From NCBI RefSeq assembly GCF_028369135.1, contig NZ_JAPWHW010000014.1, forward strand, positions 62,001 through 126,000: 64,000 nt of DNA, given 5' to 3'. Positions within the stretch are counted from its first letter, which is position 1. Every line of letters begins with the position of its first letter. Shown piece after piece: positions 34,613 through 44,425 of the stretch. Under the pieces are notes generated by a model. That model did no database searches. It was given only the letters and a program-made list of their open reading frames with translations, and was not told where the DNA came from. The DNA comes from Roseovarius sp. ZX-A-9 (GTDB taxonomy: Bacteria > Pseudomonadota > Alphaproteobacteria > Rhodobacterales > Rhodobacteraceae). Made by a program: the position numbers and the translations under genes.

Positions 34613-35935
34613 TTAAATCAGCACGCCGGCAAGCGAATTGGCGCCGCTTTCGCTGATCCGGACCCGCGCGATATCGCCTGGCCGGATGTCGGGTGCCACC
34701 ACATGCACCGCATGCAGATACTCGGACTTGCCCACCATCTGACCCGGCTGCCGCCCCGGCTTTTCAAAGAGCACGCTGACCTCGCGCCCGACCATGCTTT
34801 GCTGCACCTCACGCTGCTGCCGGGTGAGCAATGCCTGCAGGCGTTGCAGGCGCTCATCGGCCACGGACGGGTCGACCTGTGCGCGGTTGGCCGCAGGCGT
34901 CCCTGGACGGGTCGAATACTTGAACGAATAGGCGGTGCCGTAGCCCACCGCCTCGATCAGGCGCAATGTGTCCTCGAAATCGGCATCCGTCTCTTCGGGA
35001 AAGCCGACAATGAAATCCCCTGACAGCAGGATATCGGGGCGTGCCGCCCGGATCCGTCCGATCACATCCAGATAGCTTTGCGCAGTATGTTTGCGGTTCA
35101 TCCGTTTGAGAATGCGGTCGCTGCCCGACTGCACCGGCAAATGTAGGTAGGGCATCAGCTTGGCGCAGTTAGCGTGCGCTTCGATCAGGTCATCGCTCAT
35201 GTCATTGGGATGACTGGTGGTAAAGCGGATGCGCTCCAGCCCATCGACCTCGCTCAGTGCCCAGATCAGCCGCGCCAGCGACCAGTCGCCACCTTTTGGC
35301 CCGACCCCGTGATAGGCATTCACGTTCTGCCCCAGCAGCGTGATCTCGCGCACGCCGCGCTCGACCAGCCCGCTGGCCTCTTCCAGGATGCGGCCTGCCG
35401 GGCGACTGACCTCGGAACCGCGGGTGTAGGGCACGACGCAGAAGGCGCAAAACTTGTCACACCCCTCCTGCACGGTCAAAAACGCCGTCGGTCCACGCCT
35501 GGCCTTGGGCCGCGCCTTCAATGCCTCGAACTTGTCCTCTTCGGGGAAATCGGTATCGAGCGCCTTTTCCCCCTTCGCCAGCCTTGCTTCCATCTCTGGC
35601 AGGCGATGATAGCTTTGCGGGCCGACCACCAGATCGACCAGGGGCTGACGGCGCATGATCTCCTCGCCCTCGGCCTGCGCGACACAGCCTGCGACGCCGA
35701 TCTTCAGATCCGGCCGCGCGTCCTTCAACTCGCGGAACCGCCCCAACTCGGAATAGACCTTCTCGGCGGCCTTCTCTCGGATATGGCAGGTGTTGAGCAG
35801 GATCATGTCCGCGTCGGACACGTCGCGCGTCTCGACATAGCCCGCCCCGCCCATGGCTTCGGCCATGCGTTCGCTGTCATAGACGTTCATCTGACAGCCA
35901 TAAGTCTTGATATAGAGCTTCTTGGGTGCGGACAT
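34613..35935 (-). CDS. miaB: tRNA-2-methylthio-N6-dimethylallyladenosine synthase
   Basis: A 440-residue radical-SAM methylthiotransferase acting on position 37 of tRNAs reading UNN codons. The N-terminal UPF0004 domain provides three cysteines ([37 protein letters not shown]). The radical SAM cluster is [17 protein letters not shown]. The TRAM domain is at the C-terminus ([13 protein letters not shown] to the end). Motifs and length are normal. It lies upstream of the OmpA-like gene on the same strand, with 240 bases between, and belongs to the miaB-phoH-ybeY-corC-lnt neighbourhood common in alphaproteobacteria. Confidence 0.97.
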   Translation of the reverse strand: MSAPKKLYIKTYGCQMNVYDSERMAEAMGGAGYVETRDVSDADMILLNTCHIREKAAEKVYSELGRFRELKDARPDLKIGVAGCVAQAEGEEIMRRQPLVDLVVGPQSYHRLPEMEARLAKGEKALDTDFPEEDKFEALKARPKARRGPTAFLTVQEGCDKFCAFCVVPYTRGSEVSRPAGRILEEASGLVERGVREITLLGQNVNAYHGVGPKGGDWSLARLIWALSEVDGLERIRFTTSHPNDMSDDLIEAHANCAKLMPYLHLPVQSGSDRILKRMNRKHTAQSYLDVIGRIRAARPDILLSGDFIVGFPEETDADFEDTLRLIEAVGYGTAYSFKYSTRPGTPAANRAQVDPSVADERLQRLQALLTRQQREVQQSMVGREVSVLFEKPGRQPGQMVGKSEYLHAVHVVAPDIRPGDIARVRISESGANSLAGVLI

Positions 35936-36046
35936 GGGCTGCGCCTCTGGCTTGCGGTTTGCAGTGTGTGGGTGCGCGCCTGCCTATACCAGAGAAGGGG
36001 GTTCTTGCAATGCACTGCGATTTGCCCGAATCTGCCGCAAAACAAC

Positions 36047-36928
36047 ATGAGGCAACGCGTGCAATTCACCGGACTTGAAGATTTCACCGCCCGAGGCAAG
36101 CCCGCGCTGGCAAAAGGACCGATCGCGCTCGTCTTCGTCGAGGACGATACCGAGATCGACACCACGCTGCGCCACCATCACGATGCGGGCTTTCGCGCGC
36201 TGGTCGTGTTCATGCCTGCGGAATTCACACTGCCCGACGACGTGGCCGAGCAGACAATGCGCGTCGATTTCGACCTCAGCCGCGGTGACAGCGCCTTTGC
36301 CGCAGTCAACGCGGTGATCAAGATGGCCCCCGGCGAGTGGCTTTATTACTGTTACAATGCCGAATACCTCTTTTACCCGTTCTGCGAGACCCGCACCGTC
36401 GGCGAAATGCTGGCCTATCATAGTGAAGAACGGCGCGATGCGATGCTGACCTATGTGATCGACCTTTACGCAGGCGATCTCGACGCGCATCCATCCGCGG
36501 TTTCGCTCGAAGACGCACATATCGACAAGTCAGGCTATTATGCCTTGGCGCGGCTTGATCCGAACAATCACAACCATCCAAAGGAACGCCAGCTCGATTT
36601 CTTTGGTGGCCTGCGCTGGCGCTACGAGGAACACATTCCCGCCCCGCGGCGCAAGATCGACCGCATCGCGCTCTTCCGCGCCAAACCGGGCCTGACGCTT
36701 CGCGAAGACCACACGTTCAACGACGAGGAATACAATACCTACGCCTGCCCCTGGCACAACAATCTGACAGCCGCCATCGTGTCTTTCCGGACCGCCAAGG
36801 CGCTCAAACGCAACCCCGGCTCGACCTTCGACATCCCGACCTTCAAATGGCACAATTCGACGCCCTTCGAATGGCACTCACGCCAGTTGCTGGACCTCGG
36901 CCTGATGGAACCCGGTCAGTGGTTCTGA
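36047..36928 (+). CDS. Conserved hypothetical, glycosyltransferase-like protein
   Basis: A 293-residue soluble protein. The N-terminal region (IALVFVEDDTEIDTTLRHHH, then DAGFRALVVFMPAEFTLP) and EWLYYCYNAEYLFYPFCETR resemble nucleotide-sugar-binding folds of family-2 glycosyltransferases. A middle segment has DAHIDKSGYYALARLDPNNH. No classic DxD motif was found, so the assignment rests on overall look. The start at 36047 is the first ATG downstream of the miaB divergent promoter region. Codons upstream in this frame belong to the antisense of miaB and were left out. Confidence 0.6.
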   Translation: MRQRVQFTGLEDFTARGKPALAKGPIALVFVEDDTEIDTTLRHHHDAGFRALVVFMPAEFTLPDDVAEQTMRVDFDLSRGDSAFAAVNAVIKMAPGEWLYYCYNAEYLFYPFCETRTVGEMLAYHSEERRDAMLTYVIDLYAGDLDAHPSAVSLEDAHIDKSGYYALARLDPNNHNHPKERQLDFFGGLRWRYEEHIPAPRRKIDRIALFRAKPGLTLREDHTFNDEEYNTYACPWHNNLTAAIVSFRTAKALKRNPGSTFDIPTFKWHNSTPFEWHSRQLLDLGLMEPGQWF

Positions 36929-37058
36929 TGCGAAATAGCGTCTTATCTAGATGAATATCCTCACCGAAGGCACAGATTTTTCGGCGAAAAACCTATTTGC
37001 CGCTCGCATGTTCGGCGCAACGTCTCCTTAGATTTTTCACAGAACAATCTCGGGCTTG

Positions 37059-37850
37059 TCAGAGGTTTTCAGCCTGCGGCATTCCCAGCACATGAAAACC
37101 GCCATCGACGCGGATGATTTCGCCGGTCGTGCAGGCCCCCGCATCCGACGCCAGGTAGACCGCCGTACCACCCACCGCCTCCAGCGTGGCGTTGGCACGC
37201 AGTGGCGCGTTCATGTCGGTGTGCTTGTAGGTCTTGCGCGCGCCGCCGATCGCCGCGCCCGCCAGTGTCTTCATCGGGCCGGGGCTGATCGCGTTGACGC
37301 GAATGCCATCAGGCCCAAGGTCGTTGGCCAGGTAGCGCGTGGCGCTCTCCAGTGCCGCCTTGGCCACGCCCATGACATTGTAGTTCGGCACCACCCGGTT
37401 GCTGCCCTGATAGGTCAGCGTCAGCAAGGTGCCGCCATTTTCGCGCATCAACGGATGGGCGCGCCGCGCCACTTCGATGAAGGAATAACAAGAGATGTCC
37501 ATCGAATGCTTGAAATTGGACCGGCTGGTGTTCAGGAACCGGCCGGTCAATTCCGCCTTGTCGGAAAACGCGATGGCATGAACCACGAAATCGATTGTCG
37601 GCCAGCGGTGCGCCAGCCCCTCGAACGCGGCATCAAGCGAGGCATCGTCGGTCACGTCCACATCCACGAGGAAATCCGACCCGACCGATTCGGCCAGCGG
37701 CGCCACGCGCTTGCCGAATGCATCGCCCTGGTAGGTGAACGCCAGTTCCGCCCCCGCCGCGTGCATTTCGCGGGCAATGCCCCACGCGATGGAGCGATCA
37801 TTCGCCACCCCCATGATCAGGCCGCGTTTGCCCCGCAGTGAATTTGTCAT
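37059..37850 (-). CDS. fabI: Enoyl-[acyl-carrier-protein] reductase (NADH), FabI
   Basis: A 263-residue SDR-related enzyme that reduces enoyl-ACP in each elongation cycle. It starts GKRGLIMGVANDRSIAWGIA (FabI cofactor motif), then VVHAIAFSDKAELTG, and the active-site YNVMGVAK with the Tyr-x6-Lys spacing of FabI. The tail TGEIIRVDGGFHVLGMP is standard. It lies four bases downstream of fabB and forms the end of the fabB-fabI unit. Triclosan and diazaborine target this family. Confidence 0.95.
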   Translation of the reverse strand: MTNSLRGKRGLIMGVANDRSIAWGIAREMHAAGAELAFTYQGDAFGKRVAPLAESVGSDFLVDVDVTDDASLDAAFEGLAHRWPTIDFVVHAIAFSDKAELTGRFLNTSRSNFKHSMDISCYSFIEVARRAHPLMRENGGTLLTLTYQGSNRVVPNYNVMGVAKAALESATRYLANDLGPDGIRVNAISPGPMKTLAGAAIGGARKTYKHTDMNAPLRANATLEAVGGTAVYLASDAGACTTGEIIRVDGGFHVLGMPQAENL

Positions 37851-37854
37851 GCAA

Positions 37855-39084
37855 TCATCCTTGGTATTTGCTCAACAGCATCGAGCCGTTAGTGCCACCA
37901 AAACCGAAGGAATTGGTCATGACCGTATCGAGCCCGGCTGCGTCCACCGGCGCCGTCGCGATTTCGGCCGGGTCCAGTGCCGGATCCAGATTGTCGACAT
38001 TGATCGACGGGATGATGAAATCATGCTCCAGCGCCAGCAGGCAATAGATCGCCTCCTGCGCACCCGTCGCGCCCTGGCTGTGGCCAGTCATCGACTTGGT
38101 AGAGCTGATCGGTGGCGTCGTTCCCTGCCCGAAAACGCGGCGGACGGCCTCCACTTCGCCAACATCCCCGACCGGCGTCGAGGTGCCATGCGCGTTGATG
38201 TAGCTGACGCTGCGCCCTTCGGGCAGCGTGCGCAACGCGGCGCGCATCGCCCGTTCGCCCCCCTCGCCTGACGGTGCGACCATGTCAGCACCATCCGACG
38301 TGGCGGCAAAGCCGGTGACTTCGGCATAGATTTTCGCACCGCGCGCCACTGCCCGTTCCAGGCTTTCCAGCACCACGATGGCACCGCCGCCCGAGATCAC
38401 GAACCCGTCGCGGCCCGCGTCAAACGCGCGGCTGGCGCTTGCGGGGGTGTCGTTATACTTGCTCGACATCGCGCCCATCGCATCGAAAAGGCAGGATAGT
38501 GTCCAGTCCAGCTCTTCTCCGCCGCCCGCGAACATCACGTCCTGCGTGCCCAGCGCGACCTGCTGTGCAGCCATGCCGATGCAATGCAACGAGGTCGAGC
38601 AGGCTGAAGTGATCGAGAAGTTCATGCCCTTGATCTGGTAGGCCGTCGCAAGATTGGCGCTCACGGTCGAGGACATGCATTTGGGCACCGCAAAGGGGCC
38701 GATCCGCTTGGTCGCGCCGGTTTTCAGCACGGTCTGGTGCGCCAGCAACATGGCACTGGTAGACGGCCCGCCCGATCCCGCGATCAGCCCGGTCATGGGA
38801 TTCACGACTTCCTTTTCCGTCAACCCCGCATCGGCAATCGCCTGACCCATCGCGATATGCGCATAGGCACTGCCCGGCCCCATGAAGCGCAGGGTGCGCT
38901 TGTCCACATGTTCAGCCACATCAATATCCACCGCGCCCGCAATCTGGCTGCGGAACCCGTGTTCGGCCATCGCCTCATTGGCGGTGATCCCCGATTTCCC
39001 CTCTCGCAGCGAGGCCAGAACTTCCTCGGCGTTGTTCCCGATCGACGATACGATCCCGATCCCTGTTATGACCACACGGCGCAT
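37855..39084 (-). CDS. fabB: 3-oxoacyl-[acyl-carrier-protein] synthase I
   Basis: A 409-residue condensing enzyme. The nucleophile region is ITSACSTSLHCIGMAAQQVA; the two histidines are in NAHGTSTPVGDVGE and KSMTGHSQGATGA; the C-terminal end has NSFGFGGTNGSML. With FabA it makes unsaturated fatty acids. The ATG at 39084 has GGGAG seven bases upstream; a TTG two codons earlier is less likely. In related genomes fabA lies directly upstream; here fabA is 2.4 kb away because two other genes lie in between. Confidence 0.95.
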   Translation of the reverse strand: MRRVVITGIGIVSSIGNNAEEVLASLREGKSGITANEAMAEHGFRSQIAGAVDIDVAEHVDKRTLRFMGPGSAYAHIAMGQAIADAGLTEKEVVNPMTGLIAGSGGPSTSAMLLAHQTVLKTGATKRIGPFAVPKCMSSTVSANLATAYQIKGMNFSITSACSTSLHCIGMAAQQVALGTQDVMFAGGGEELDWTLSCLFDAMGAMSSKYNDTPASASRAFDAGRDGFVISGGGAIVVLESLERAVARGAKIYAEVTGFAATSDGADMVAPSGEGGERAMRAALRTLPEGRSVSYINAHGTSTPVGDVGEVEAVRRVFGQGTTPPISSTKSMTGHSQGATGAQEAIYCLLALEHDFIIPSINVDNLDPALDPAEIATAPVDAAGLDTVMTNSFGFGGTNGSMLLSKYQG

Positions 39085-39374
39085 AGGCAAACTCCCTCAT
39101 CGGTTCAACGTCTTGTGTAAGGCAGGCCGGGGCAAAGGGGCAAGCAGATTGGGCAGAGATATGAAGGAAAGGCTGAAGGCCGGGGCGTAAACTGGCACGA
39201 TCTGACGCATGGTGCCGCATAACCGTCGCCCCCGCTCCAATATCTGCCCTCGGTGCCCGGCAGCTTTGATCATTGACGGACCGGGGCGGTTCAGGCATCG
39301 GGAGGTTATCCCAACCTCGGTTATCTGGCGGCACGTCCGTCGCCGTCGGGGCGGCAACTTGCATCGGAAAACCT

Positions 39375-40271
39375 GTGGCGACTGAGATTACGACGGACCG
39401 CAAGGCCAACCTGCTCGGCAGTATCTGGATGATTTCCGCAATGGCGATCTTTGCCATCGAGGACGCATTCATCAAGGCCGCATCCGTAACACTTCCTGTC
39501 GGACAGATCCTGATCATCTTTGGTTTCGGTGGCGCAGTCCTGTTTGCCTGTCTGGCACGCCGGAACAATGAATCCCTTTTCATCCGAGAGGTGGTCTCAC
39601 GCCCGATGCGTATTCGCGTCGTCTTCGAAATCATCGGCCGGTTGTTCTACACGCTTGCCATTTCCTTGGTCCCGCTATCCGCAGCCACCGTGATCCTGCA
39701 GGCGACGCCGCTGGTCGTGGTCGCCGGGGCGGCATTGGTTTTTGGCGAAAAGGTCGGCTGGCGCCGTTGGACGGCAATTGTCATCGGATTGGCCGGGGTT
39801 GTCATCATCGTCCAACCCGGCACAGAGAGTTTCTCGATGCTTTCGATCCTGGCGATTATCGGAATGATGGGATTTGCCGGGCGCGACCTTGCCAGCCGTG
39901 CCGCGCCAGCAGCGCTCAGCACGTCGCTGCTGGGGTTTTACGGCTTCCTGGCAATCATCATCGCCGGCGCGTTGTTCTCAGTCTGGCAGGCGGCCCCGTT
40001 CGTTCAACCCGGTATCGAGGTTTCCTTCTACCTGCTGGCGGCGGTGCTGGCTGGGGTGTTCGCCTATTCGTGCCTGATGAAGGCCATGAGAATCGGAGAA
40101 GTGTCCGCCGTGACCCCCTTCAGATACACCCGGCTGCTGTTCGGGTTGGCATTGGGGATCGTGCTGTTCGGCGAAAGCTTGAGCCTGTCGATGCTGATCG
40201 GGTCAGGTCTGATCGTGGTCTCGGGGCTGTTCATCCTTTGGCGCGGCAAGCAGATCACCGCGCCAAAGTAA
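39375..40271 (+). CDS. EamA/DMT superfamily transporter
   Basis: About 298 residues with ten hydrophobic segments in two five-segment EamA halves (first: SIWMISAMAIFAIEDAFIKA; second beginning near ILAIIGMMGFAGRDLASRAA). The linker motif GEKVGWRRWTAIVIGLAGVV is typical of drug/metabolite transporters. The start is taken as GTG at 39375, just before the family-like N-terminus; a longer frame from 39273 would add a non-hydrophobic leader. The substrate is unknown. It is inserted, on the plus strand, between fabB and the cytochrome gene. Confidence 0.85.
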   Translation: MATEITTDRKANLLGSIWMISAMAIFAIEDAFIKAASVTLPVGQILIIFGFGGAVLFACLARRNNESLFIREVVSRPMRIRVVFEIIGRLFYTLAISLVPLSAATVILQATPLVVVAGAALVFGEKVGWRRWTAIVIGLAGVVIIVQPGTESFSMLSILAIIGMMGFAGRDLASRAAPAALSTSLLGFYGFLAIIIAGALFSVWQAAPFVQPGIEVSFYLLAAVLAGVFAYSCLMKAMRIGEVSAVTPFRYTRLLFGLALGIVLFGESLSLSMLIGSGLIVVSGLFILWRGKQITAPK

Positions 40272-40325
40272 GCACCATAGTGGGGCCTGAGCATGCGCGT
40301 TCAGATCGGCAGAGGCCTCCGCGAT

Positions 40326-41162
40326 CTACCCCGCATCGGGCAAGGGCGGAACCGTCCGAAGATACAGGATGATCGCTGCCAGATCCTCGGGCGTGATGTT
40401 GGCAAAGTATCCATAGGGCATCGGTGGCAGCATCGTCCGGCCATCGGGATGTTTGCCTTGGGTGATCATCATGCCGAGTTCGGCATCTGTGTAGCCCGCC
40501 AGACCATCAGGGCTGTTGGTCAGGTTCGGCGCAACCGATATCCCCCAAGGCCCTTCAAACTCGCGCCCGCCGCGGCCCAGATCGGTCTCGAATAGATGAC
40601 CCTCCGGGCCAAGGGGCGTGTGGCATTCTAGGCAATGCGCAACCGTGGCCAGGTATTTTCCATATTCGACGCTGACTGTATGCGGCACATCCGGAACGCT
40701 CCCCACAGGCGGGCCGTATGAGGACGGCACCGGGATGTGGTAGATCGACTCTGGAACCGCCTGCTCTACCGCTGGAAGGCTGCGCAGATAGGCCACGATC
40801 GCGGCCAGATCGGTATCCGATATGTGGCGGTAAAACTCGATTGCCATGGGCGGGCGAATGACCGATCCATCGGGTCGAATCCCCTCCCTGATCGCCAGTG
40901 CCAGTTCCGCATCCGACCAACCGGCAACCCGGCTGCCCGGCGAGATGTTGGGAACATGTACTGTGAATTCGGGCATGGCGATGACAAACCCGCCCGCCAT
41001 TTCCATATTTGCAATCGGGCCGACCGGGCCTTTTGGCGTGTGGCAATTGCCGCAGCCCATTGGCCCCTGCACCAGATATCGCCCGCGTTCGAGCGGCGTT
41101 TCCGCGGCAGCACTCCCCGCGATGCACACACTTGCCACAAGCGTAAACAGAACCGATTTCAT
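40326..41162 (-). CDS. Di-heme c-type cytochrome
   Basis: A 278-residue periplasmic protein with signal peptide (MKSVLFTLVASVCIAGSAAA) and two heme c sites, CGNCH near residue 37 and CLECH near residue 178. Each lies at the start of a cytochrome-c domain whose methionine ligand is likely in PPMAIEFYRHIS and PPMPYGYFANIT. The tandem arrangement is like the cytochrome subunits of alcohol/aldehyde dehydrogenases, but no such dehydrogenase is adjacent. It is convergent with the EamA gene. The electron donor is unknown. Confidence 0.9.
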   Translation of the reverse strand: MKSVLFTLVASVCIAGSAAAETPLERGRYLVQGPMGCGNCHTPKGPVGPIANMEMAGGFVIAMPEFTVHVPNISPGSRVAGWSDAELALAIREGIRPDGSVIRPPMAIEFYRHISDTDLAAIVAYLRSLPAVEQAVPESIYHIPVPSSYGPPVGSVPDVPHTVSVEYGKYLATVAHCLECHTPLGPEGHLFETDLGRGGREFEGPWGISVAPNLTNSPDGLAGYTDAELGMMITQGKHPDGRTMLPPMPYGYFANITPEDLAAIILYLRTVPPLPDAG

Positions 41163-41448
41163 GATGATCCCCGCGAATCTACGGCTCAGGCGGATGCGCC
41201 TGGCTCAGGCCGGAATCATATCATGACGCTACGTAAAGAAGAGTGCAGAACGCGACATAGTGACGCCGCTGATTTCGGGCGCAGCTGCGAGGGATTGCCA
41301 ATGCCGGACGCGGGCCGACGGGACGCCCCGCGACTGTCGCAAATGGATGGTAAACTATGAAACCGGGCCGGAAACCCGCGTGATCGCCGCCCCGGACCCC
41401 GGTCAAGCGTGGTCGGGCAACGGAGCGGCGGCAGACAGGCCCGTCGGC

Positions 41449-41958
41449 TCAGCTCTCGCTCAGCGCCACTTTCATGTCCTTGACCATGTAGATCACTTCG
41501 CCATCGGCCTCCACGATGCCATCGGCAACACCCATGGTCAGCCGTCTTGTCTGGATCGCCTTGGTGAAGTCGATCTTGTAGGTCAGCATTTTTCGGTCGG
41601 GGCGCACCATGCCGGTCAGCTTGACCTCGCCCACGCCCAGCGCATAGCCGCGCCCGGGCCAGCCGCGCCAGCCAAGGTTGAACCCGGTCAGTTGCCACAG
41701 CCCGTCAAGACCCAGACAGCCGGGCATGATCGGATTGCCGGGAAAATGGCACTCGAAGAACCATAGGTCCGGGGTAATATCGAATTCGGCCACCACATGA
41801 CCTTTGCCATGCGCGCCGCCGTCACCCGAGATGTCGGTGATCCGGTCCATCATCAGCATTGGCGGCTCTGGAAGCTGCGCATTGCCAGGGCCGAAAAGCT
41901 CGCCCCGCGCACATTTCAGCAAATCGTCTTTTCCGAAGCTGCTCGGATAGTCGGCCAT
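41449..41958 (-). CDS. fabA: 3-hydroxydecanoyl-[acyl-carrier-protein] dehydratase
   Basis: A 169-residue hot-dog-fold dehydratase/isomerase that introduces the cis double bond for anaerobic-type unsaturated fatty acid synthesis. Diagnostic segments are [36 protein letters not shown] (active-site His) and [20 protein letters not shown]. The start at 41958 fits the family length. It is divergent from irr. Its natural partner fabB is at 37855-39084. Confidence 0.96.
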   Translation of the reverse strand: MADYPSSFGKDDLLKCARGELFGPGNAQLPEPPMLMMDRITDISGDGGAHGKGHVVAEFDITPDLWFFECHFPGNPIMPGCLGLDGLWQLTGFNLGWRGWPGRGYALGVGEVKLTGMVRPDRKMLTYKIDFTKAIQTRRLTMGVADGIVEADGEVIYMVKDMKVALSES

Positions 41959-42077
41959 TCGCACGGCTCCCTCTTGATTGGTGGCAAGTCCCAATCCCCC
42001 CTCTAGCACCCCGGCGCGCGACCATGCAAGCCCGTGAAACCGCGCCCGTCACGCGACAACAGACCGGTCAAAATGCG

Positions 42078-42093
42078 ATTTTCATTTGAAATT
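42078..42093. promoter_or_regulatory. Candidate operator between fabA and irr
   Basis: ATTTTCATTTGAAATT is an inverted repeat (TTTCA-TT-TGAAA core) in the 173-base divergent region between fabA (start 41958) and irr (start 42132). It is AT-rich against a GC-rich background, as iron-control sites often are, but it does not match a consensus known to me exactly. Offered only as a candidate. Confidence 0.3.
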
Positions 42094-42131
42094 CATCCGT
42101 TCTGCGCCATATGGTTACGTGAGAGAAACGA

Positions 42132-42563
42132 ATGCAGGCACCAATGTCACCTAAGGCGCTGGAACGAGGATCAGACTGGTTGATGGATGCGGGGCTGCGC
42201 CCGACGCGGCAACGCGTGGCGCTGGCGGCGTTGCTGATTGGCGACGGCCAGCATCGGCACGTGACCGCAGAGAGCCTGTTTTCCGATGTGCGTCGCCTGG
42301 GTGAGAGTGTGTCGCTTGCCACTGTCTACAACACTCTGCGCGCCTTTTGCGATGCCGGGTTACTGCAAGAAGTGATGGTGGACGGTGCCAAGAGCTATTT
42401 CGACACCAACACCCATGATCATCCGCATTTCTTCTGGGAAGACGAAAACCGTCTGAGCGACGCGCCCGCAGACCAGCTTCAGATCGTCCGCCTGCCGGAT
42501 GCGCCCGAAGGCGCGGAAATCGCCTCGGTCGATGTGGTGATCCGCCTGCGCCGCCGCCACTAA
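42132..42563 (+). CDS. irr: Fur-family transcriptional regulator, Irr
   Basis: A 143-residue Fur-superfamily protein. The winged-helix region is AGLRPTRQRVALAALLIGDG, then SLATVYNTLRAFCDAGLLQE. Between them is GQHRHVTAES, whose His-rich segment matches the heme-binding position of alphaproteobacterial Irr. The C-terminal metal site has HDHPHFFWEDENRL. Irr controls iron and heme genes in response to heme status. Linkage to fabA is conserved in this order of bacteria. Confidence 0.92.
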   Translation: MQAPMSPKALERGSDWLMDAGLRPTRQRVALAALLIGDGQHRHVTAESLFSDVRRLGESVSLATVYNTLRAFCDAGLLQEVMVDGAKSYFDTNTHDHPHFFWEDENRLSDAPADQLQIVRLPDAPEGAEIASVDVVIRLRRRH

Positions 42564-42733
42564 CCCGCCAACCATCTCAAAGCTCCGCCCGACATCGCGG
42601 CAACTCGCCCGGTGATGGGTCGCCCCCTCTTGGCCAATGGCTCAAACTGCTGAGCGCCCCGCGACCTGCTCTTGCGCCTTGGCCGCCAAGCAGGTTCATA
42701 GGCACATACAGAACAATGCAAGGAGCCTCTGAC

Positions 42734-43720
42734 ATGCGCGCCATCAGCTACGACCGTTTCGGCCCCGCCGCCGAAGTCCTGCAACTGGGCGACATGGAAC
42801 TGCCCGCCCCCGCCCCGGGCGAGGTGCGCGTCCGCCTGGCTTGGTCCGGTGTGAACCCGTCAGACGCCAAAGCCCGCGCAGGCACGCGACCCGGCGTGAC
42901 AAAACCGGCCTTCGACCGGATCATCCCCCATTCCGACGGCGCGGGCGAGATTGACGCGGTGGGGGACGGCGTCGATGCCGCGCGGATCGGCCAGCGGGTG
43001 TGGATCTGGAACGGCCAGTGGCAGCGCGCCTTCGGCACGGCCGCCGAGGCAATCTGCCTGCCCGAGGTTCAGGCCGTGCCCCTGCCCGATGGCGTAGACA
43101 TTGCCGCAGGCGCCACGCTGGGCATTCCGGGGCTGACGGCGGCGCATGCGGTGTTTGGCGGTGGAAATGTCGCGGGCCAGACCCTGCTGATCAGCGGCGG
43201 CGCAGGGGCTGTCGGGCACAATGCTGTGCAACTGGCCAAATGGGGCGGCGCCAAGGTCATCGCAACCGCGCGAGGCGACGGCCTGATGCGCACAGCCGAG
43301 GCCGGTGCCGATCATTGCCTCGACTATACCGATCCGGATCTGGCGGCGCAGATCGTCTCGGCCACGGGTGGCAAAGGTGTGGACCGGGCTGTCGAGGTGG
43401 AATTTGGCCGCAACGCCGCGATGCTGGCCGAGGTGATGCGACCGCAGGGCACGATCTGTGCTTATGGATCGGGTGCCGAGATGACGCCTGTCCTGCCGTT
43501 CGGGCCCTATCTTTTCAAGGCGCTCACCCTCGATATCGTGCTGATTTACATCCTCGACGCCGCGCCGCGCACCGCCGCGATCCATCGTCTGCACGAGGCG
43601 CTGTTAACGGGCGCGCTGCGCCCTGCGATTGCCGGAACCTATCCGCTGGCAGAATGCGCCGCCGCACAGGACGCGGTGATGACACCGGGCCGCTCGGGTG
43701 CCGTGCTGCTGGAGATCTGA
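42734..43720 (+). CDS. Zinc-independent quinone oxidoreductase-like protein (MDR superfamily)
   Basis: A 328-residue medium-chain dehydrogenase/reductase. An N-terminal GroES-like fold (GEVRVRLAWSGVNPSDAKAR, then IPHSDGAGEIDAVGDGVDA) is followed by the Rossmann motif LLISGGAGAVGHNAVQLAKW. The catalytic zinc cysteine and structural zinc cysteines are absent, so it belongs to the NADPH:quinone reductase/zeta-crystallin type. The start at 42734 follows AGGAG. The stop is just before an 11-base-stem hairpin shared with the convergent FKBP gene. Confidence 0.85.
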   Translation: MRAISYDRFGPAAEVLQLGDMELPAPAPGEVRVRLAWSGVNPSDAKARAGTRPGVTKPAFDRIIPHSDGAGEIDAVGDGVDAARIGQRVWIWNGQWQRAFGTAAEAICLPEVQAVPLPDGVDIAAGATLGIPGLTAAHAVFGGGNVAGQTLLISGGAGAVGHNAVQLAKWGGAKVIATARGDGLMRTAEAGADHCLDYTDPDLAAQIVSATGGKGVDRAVEVEFGRNAAMLAEVMRPQGTICAYGSGAEMTPVLPFGPYLFKALTLDIVLIYILDAAPRTAAIHRLHEALLTGALRPAIAGTYPLAECAAAQDAVMTPGRSGAVLLEI

Positions 43721-43721
43721 C

Positions 43722-43747
43722 GCAGGGTGGGTAGAAACCCACCCTGC
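43722..43747. terminator. Hairpin between convergent genes
   Basis: GCAGGGTGGGT (43722-43732) pairs perfectly with ACCCACCCTGC (43737-43747) around a four-base loop. It lies between the stops of the quinone-reductase-like gene and the FKBP gene. There is no T run, so a bidirectional terminator or RNA-end stabiliser role is inferred from position. Confidence 0.6.
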
Positions 43748-43758
43748 CCCGACATCGC

Positions 43759-44187
43759 TCAGCCGATTGCGACCAGCTCAATCGCGAAGGTCAGATCCTT
43801 GCCCGCAAGGAAATGATTGGCATCCAGCGTAACATGGGTGTCTGTCACCTCGACCACCGTGACCGGCATTGCCTGGCCTTCGGGCGTCTGCACCTGCAAC
43901 TGCGTGCCTAGGTCCAGCGGGATATCGGCGGGAATGCCCTCGCGTGGCACCTGCTGAAGCGCGGCTGGATCCGGCTGGCCATACGCATCGTCCGCAGCCA
44001 CTTCGACCACCTTCTTGTCGCCCAGGCTCATCCCGGGCAGTGCAGTGTCCAGTCCGGGAATGATCTGACCCGAGCCGACCTCGAATTTCAGCGGTTCGCG
44101 GCCATCGCTGCTGTCAAAGACAGTCCCGTCTGCCAGCGTGCCGGTATAGTGAATGTGTACGGTGTCACCCGTTTTTACTTGCGTCAT
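43759..44187 (-). CDS. FKBP-type peptidyl-prolyl isomerase (SlyD-like)
   Basis: A 142-residue protein with FKBP core motifs (HIHYTGTLADGTVFDSS, then FEVGSGQIIPGLDTALPGMS, then ANHFLAGKDLTFAIELVAIG) and an inserted flap region (about 70-120), as in SlyD/FkpB proteins. It lacks the histidine-rich tail of SlyD. It is probably a cytoplasmic folding helper. It has no signal peptide. Convergent with 42734-43720. Confidence 0.92.
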   Translation of the reverse strand: MTQVKTGDTVHIHYTGTLADGTVFDSSDGREPLKFEVGSGQIIPGLDTALPGMSLGDKKVVEVAADDAYGQPDPAALQQVPREGIPADIPLDLGTQLQVQTPEGQAMPVTVVEVTDTHVTLDANHFLAGKDLTFAIELVAIG

Positions 44188-44425
44188 GAATGCTCCGATC
44201 TTGGGGAATTTGCCCTCGCCTGCGCATTGCGTGCGTCTGGCGGGGCATCAGGAATTGACGAGGCCGCGGCGCGCGCGGGTTCTCGATGGCGAATCCCAAA
44301 GACGCTAACGTCGCATCCGCCAGTTTGCAAACAGACTGCCATGCGGACACCGGACCGTGAACCAAATCACCCTTTTCCCGCTCTGCCATCCATGCCAGTC
44401 TGCATACTGACCCGCGGAGGACACA

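Noticed and set aside
35174-36046. An in-frame 291-codon extension of the gene at 36047-36928 back over miaB
   Set aside because: The extension is the antisense of the miaB 5' half; the family-like sequence begins only at MRQRVQFTG.
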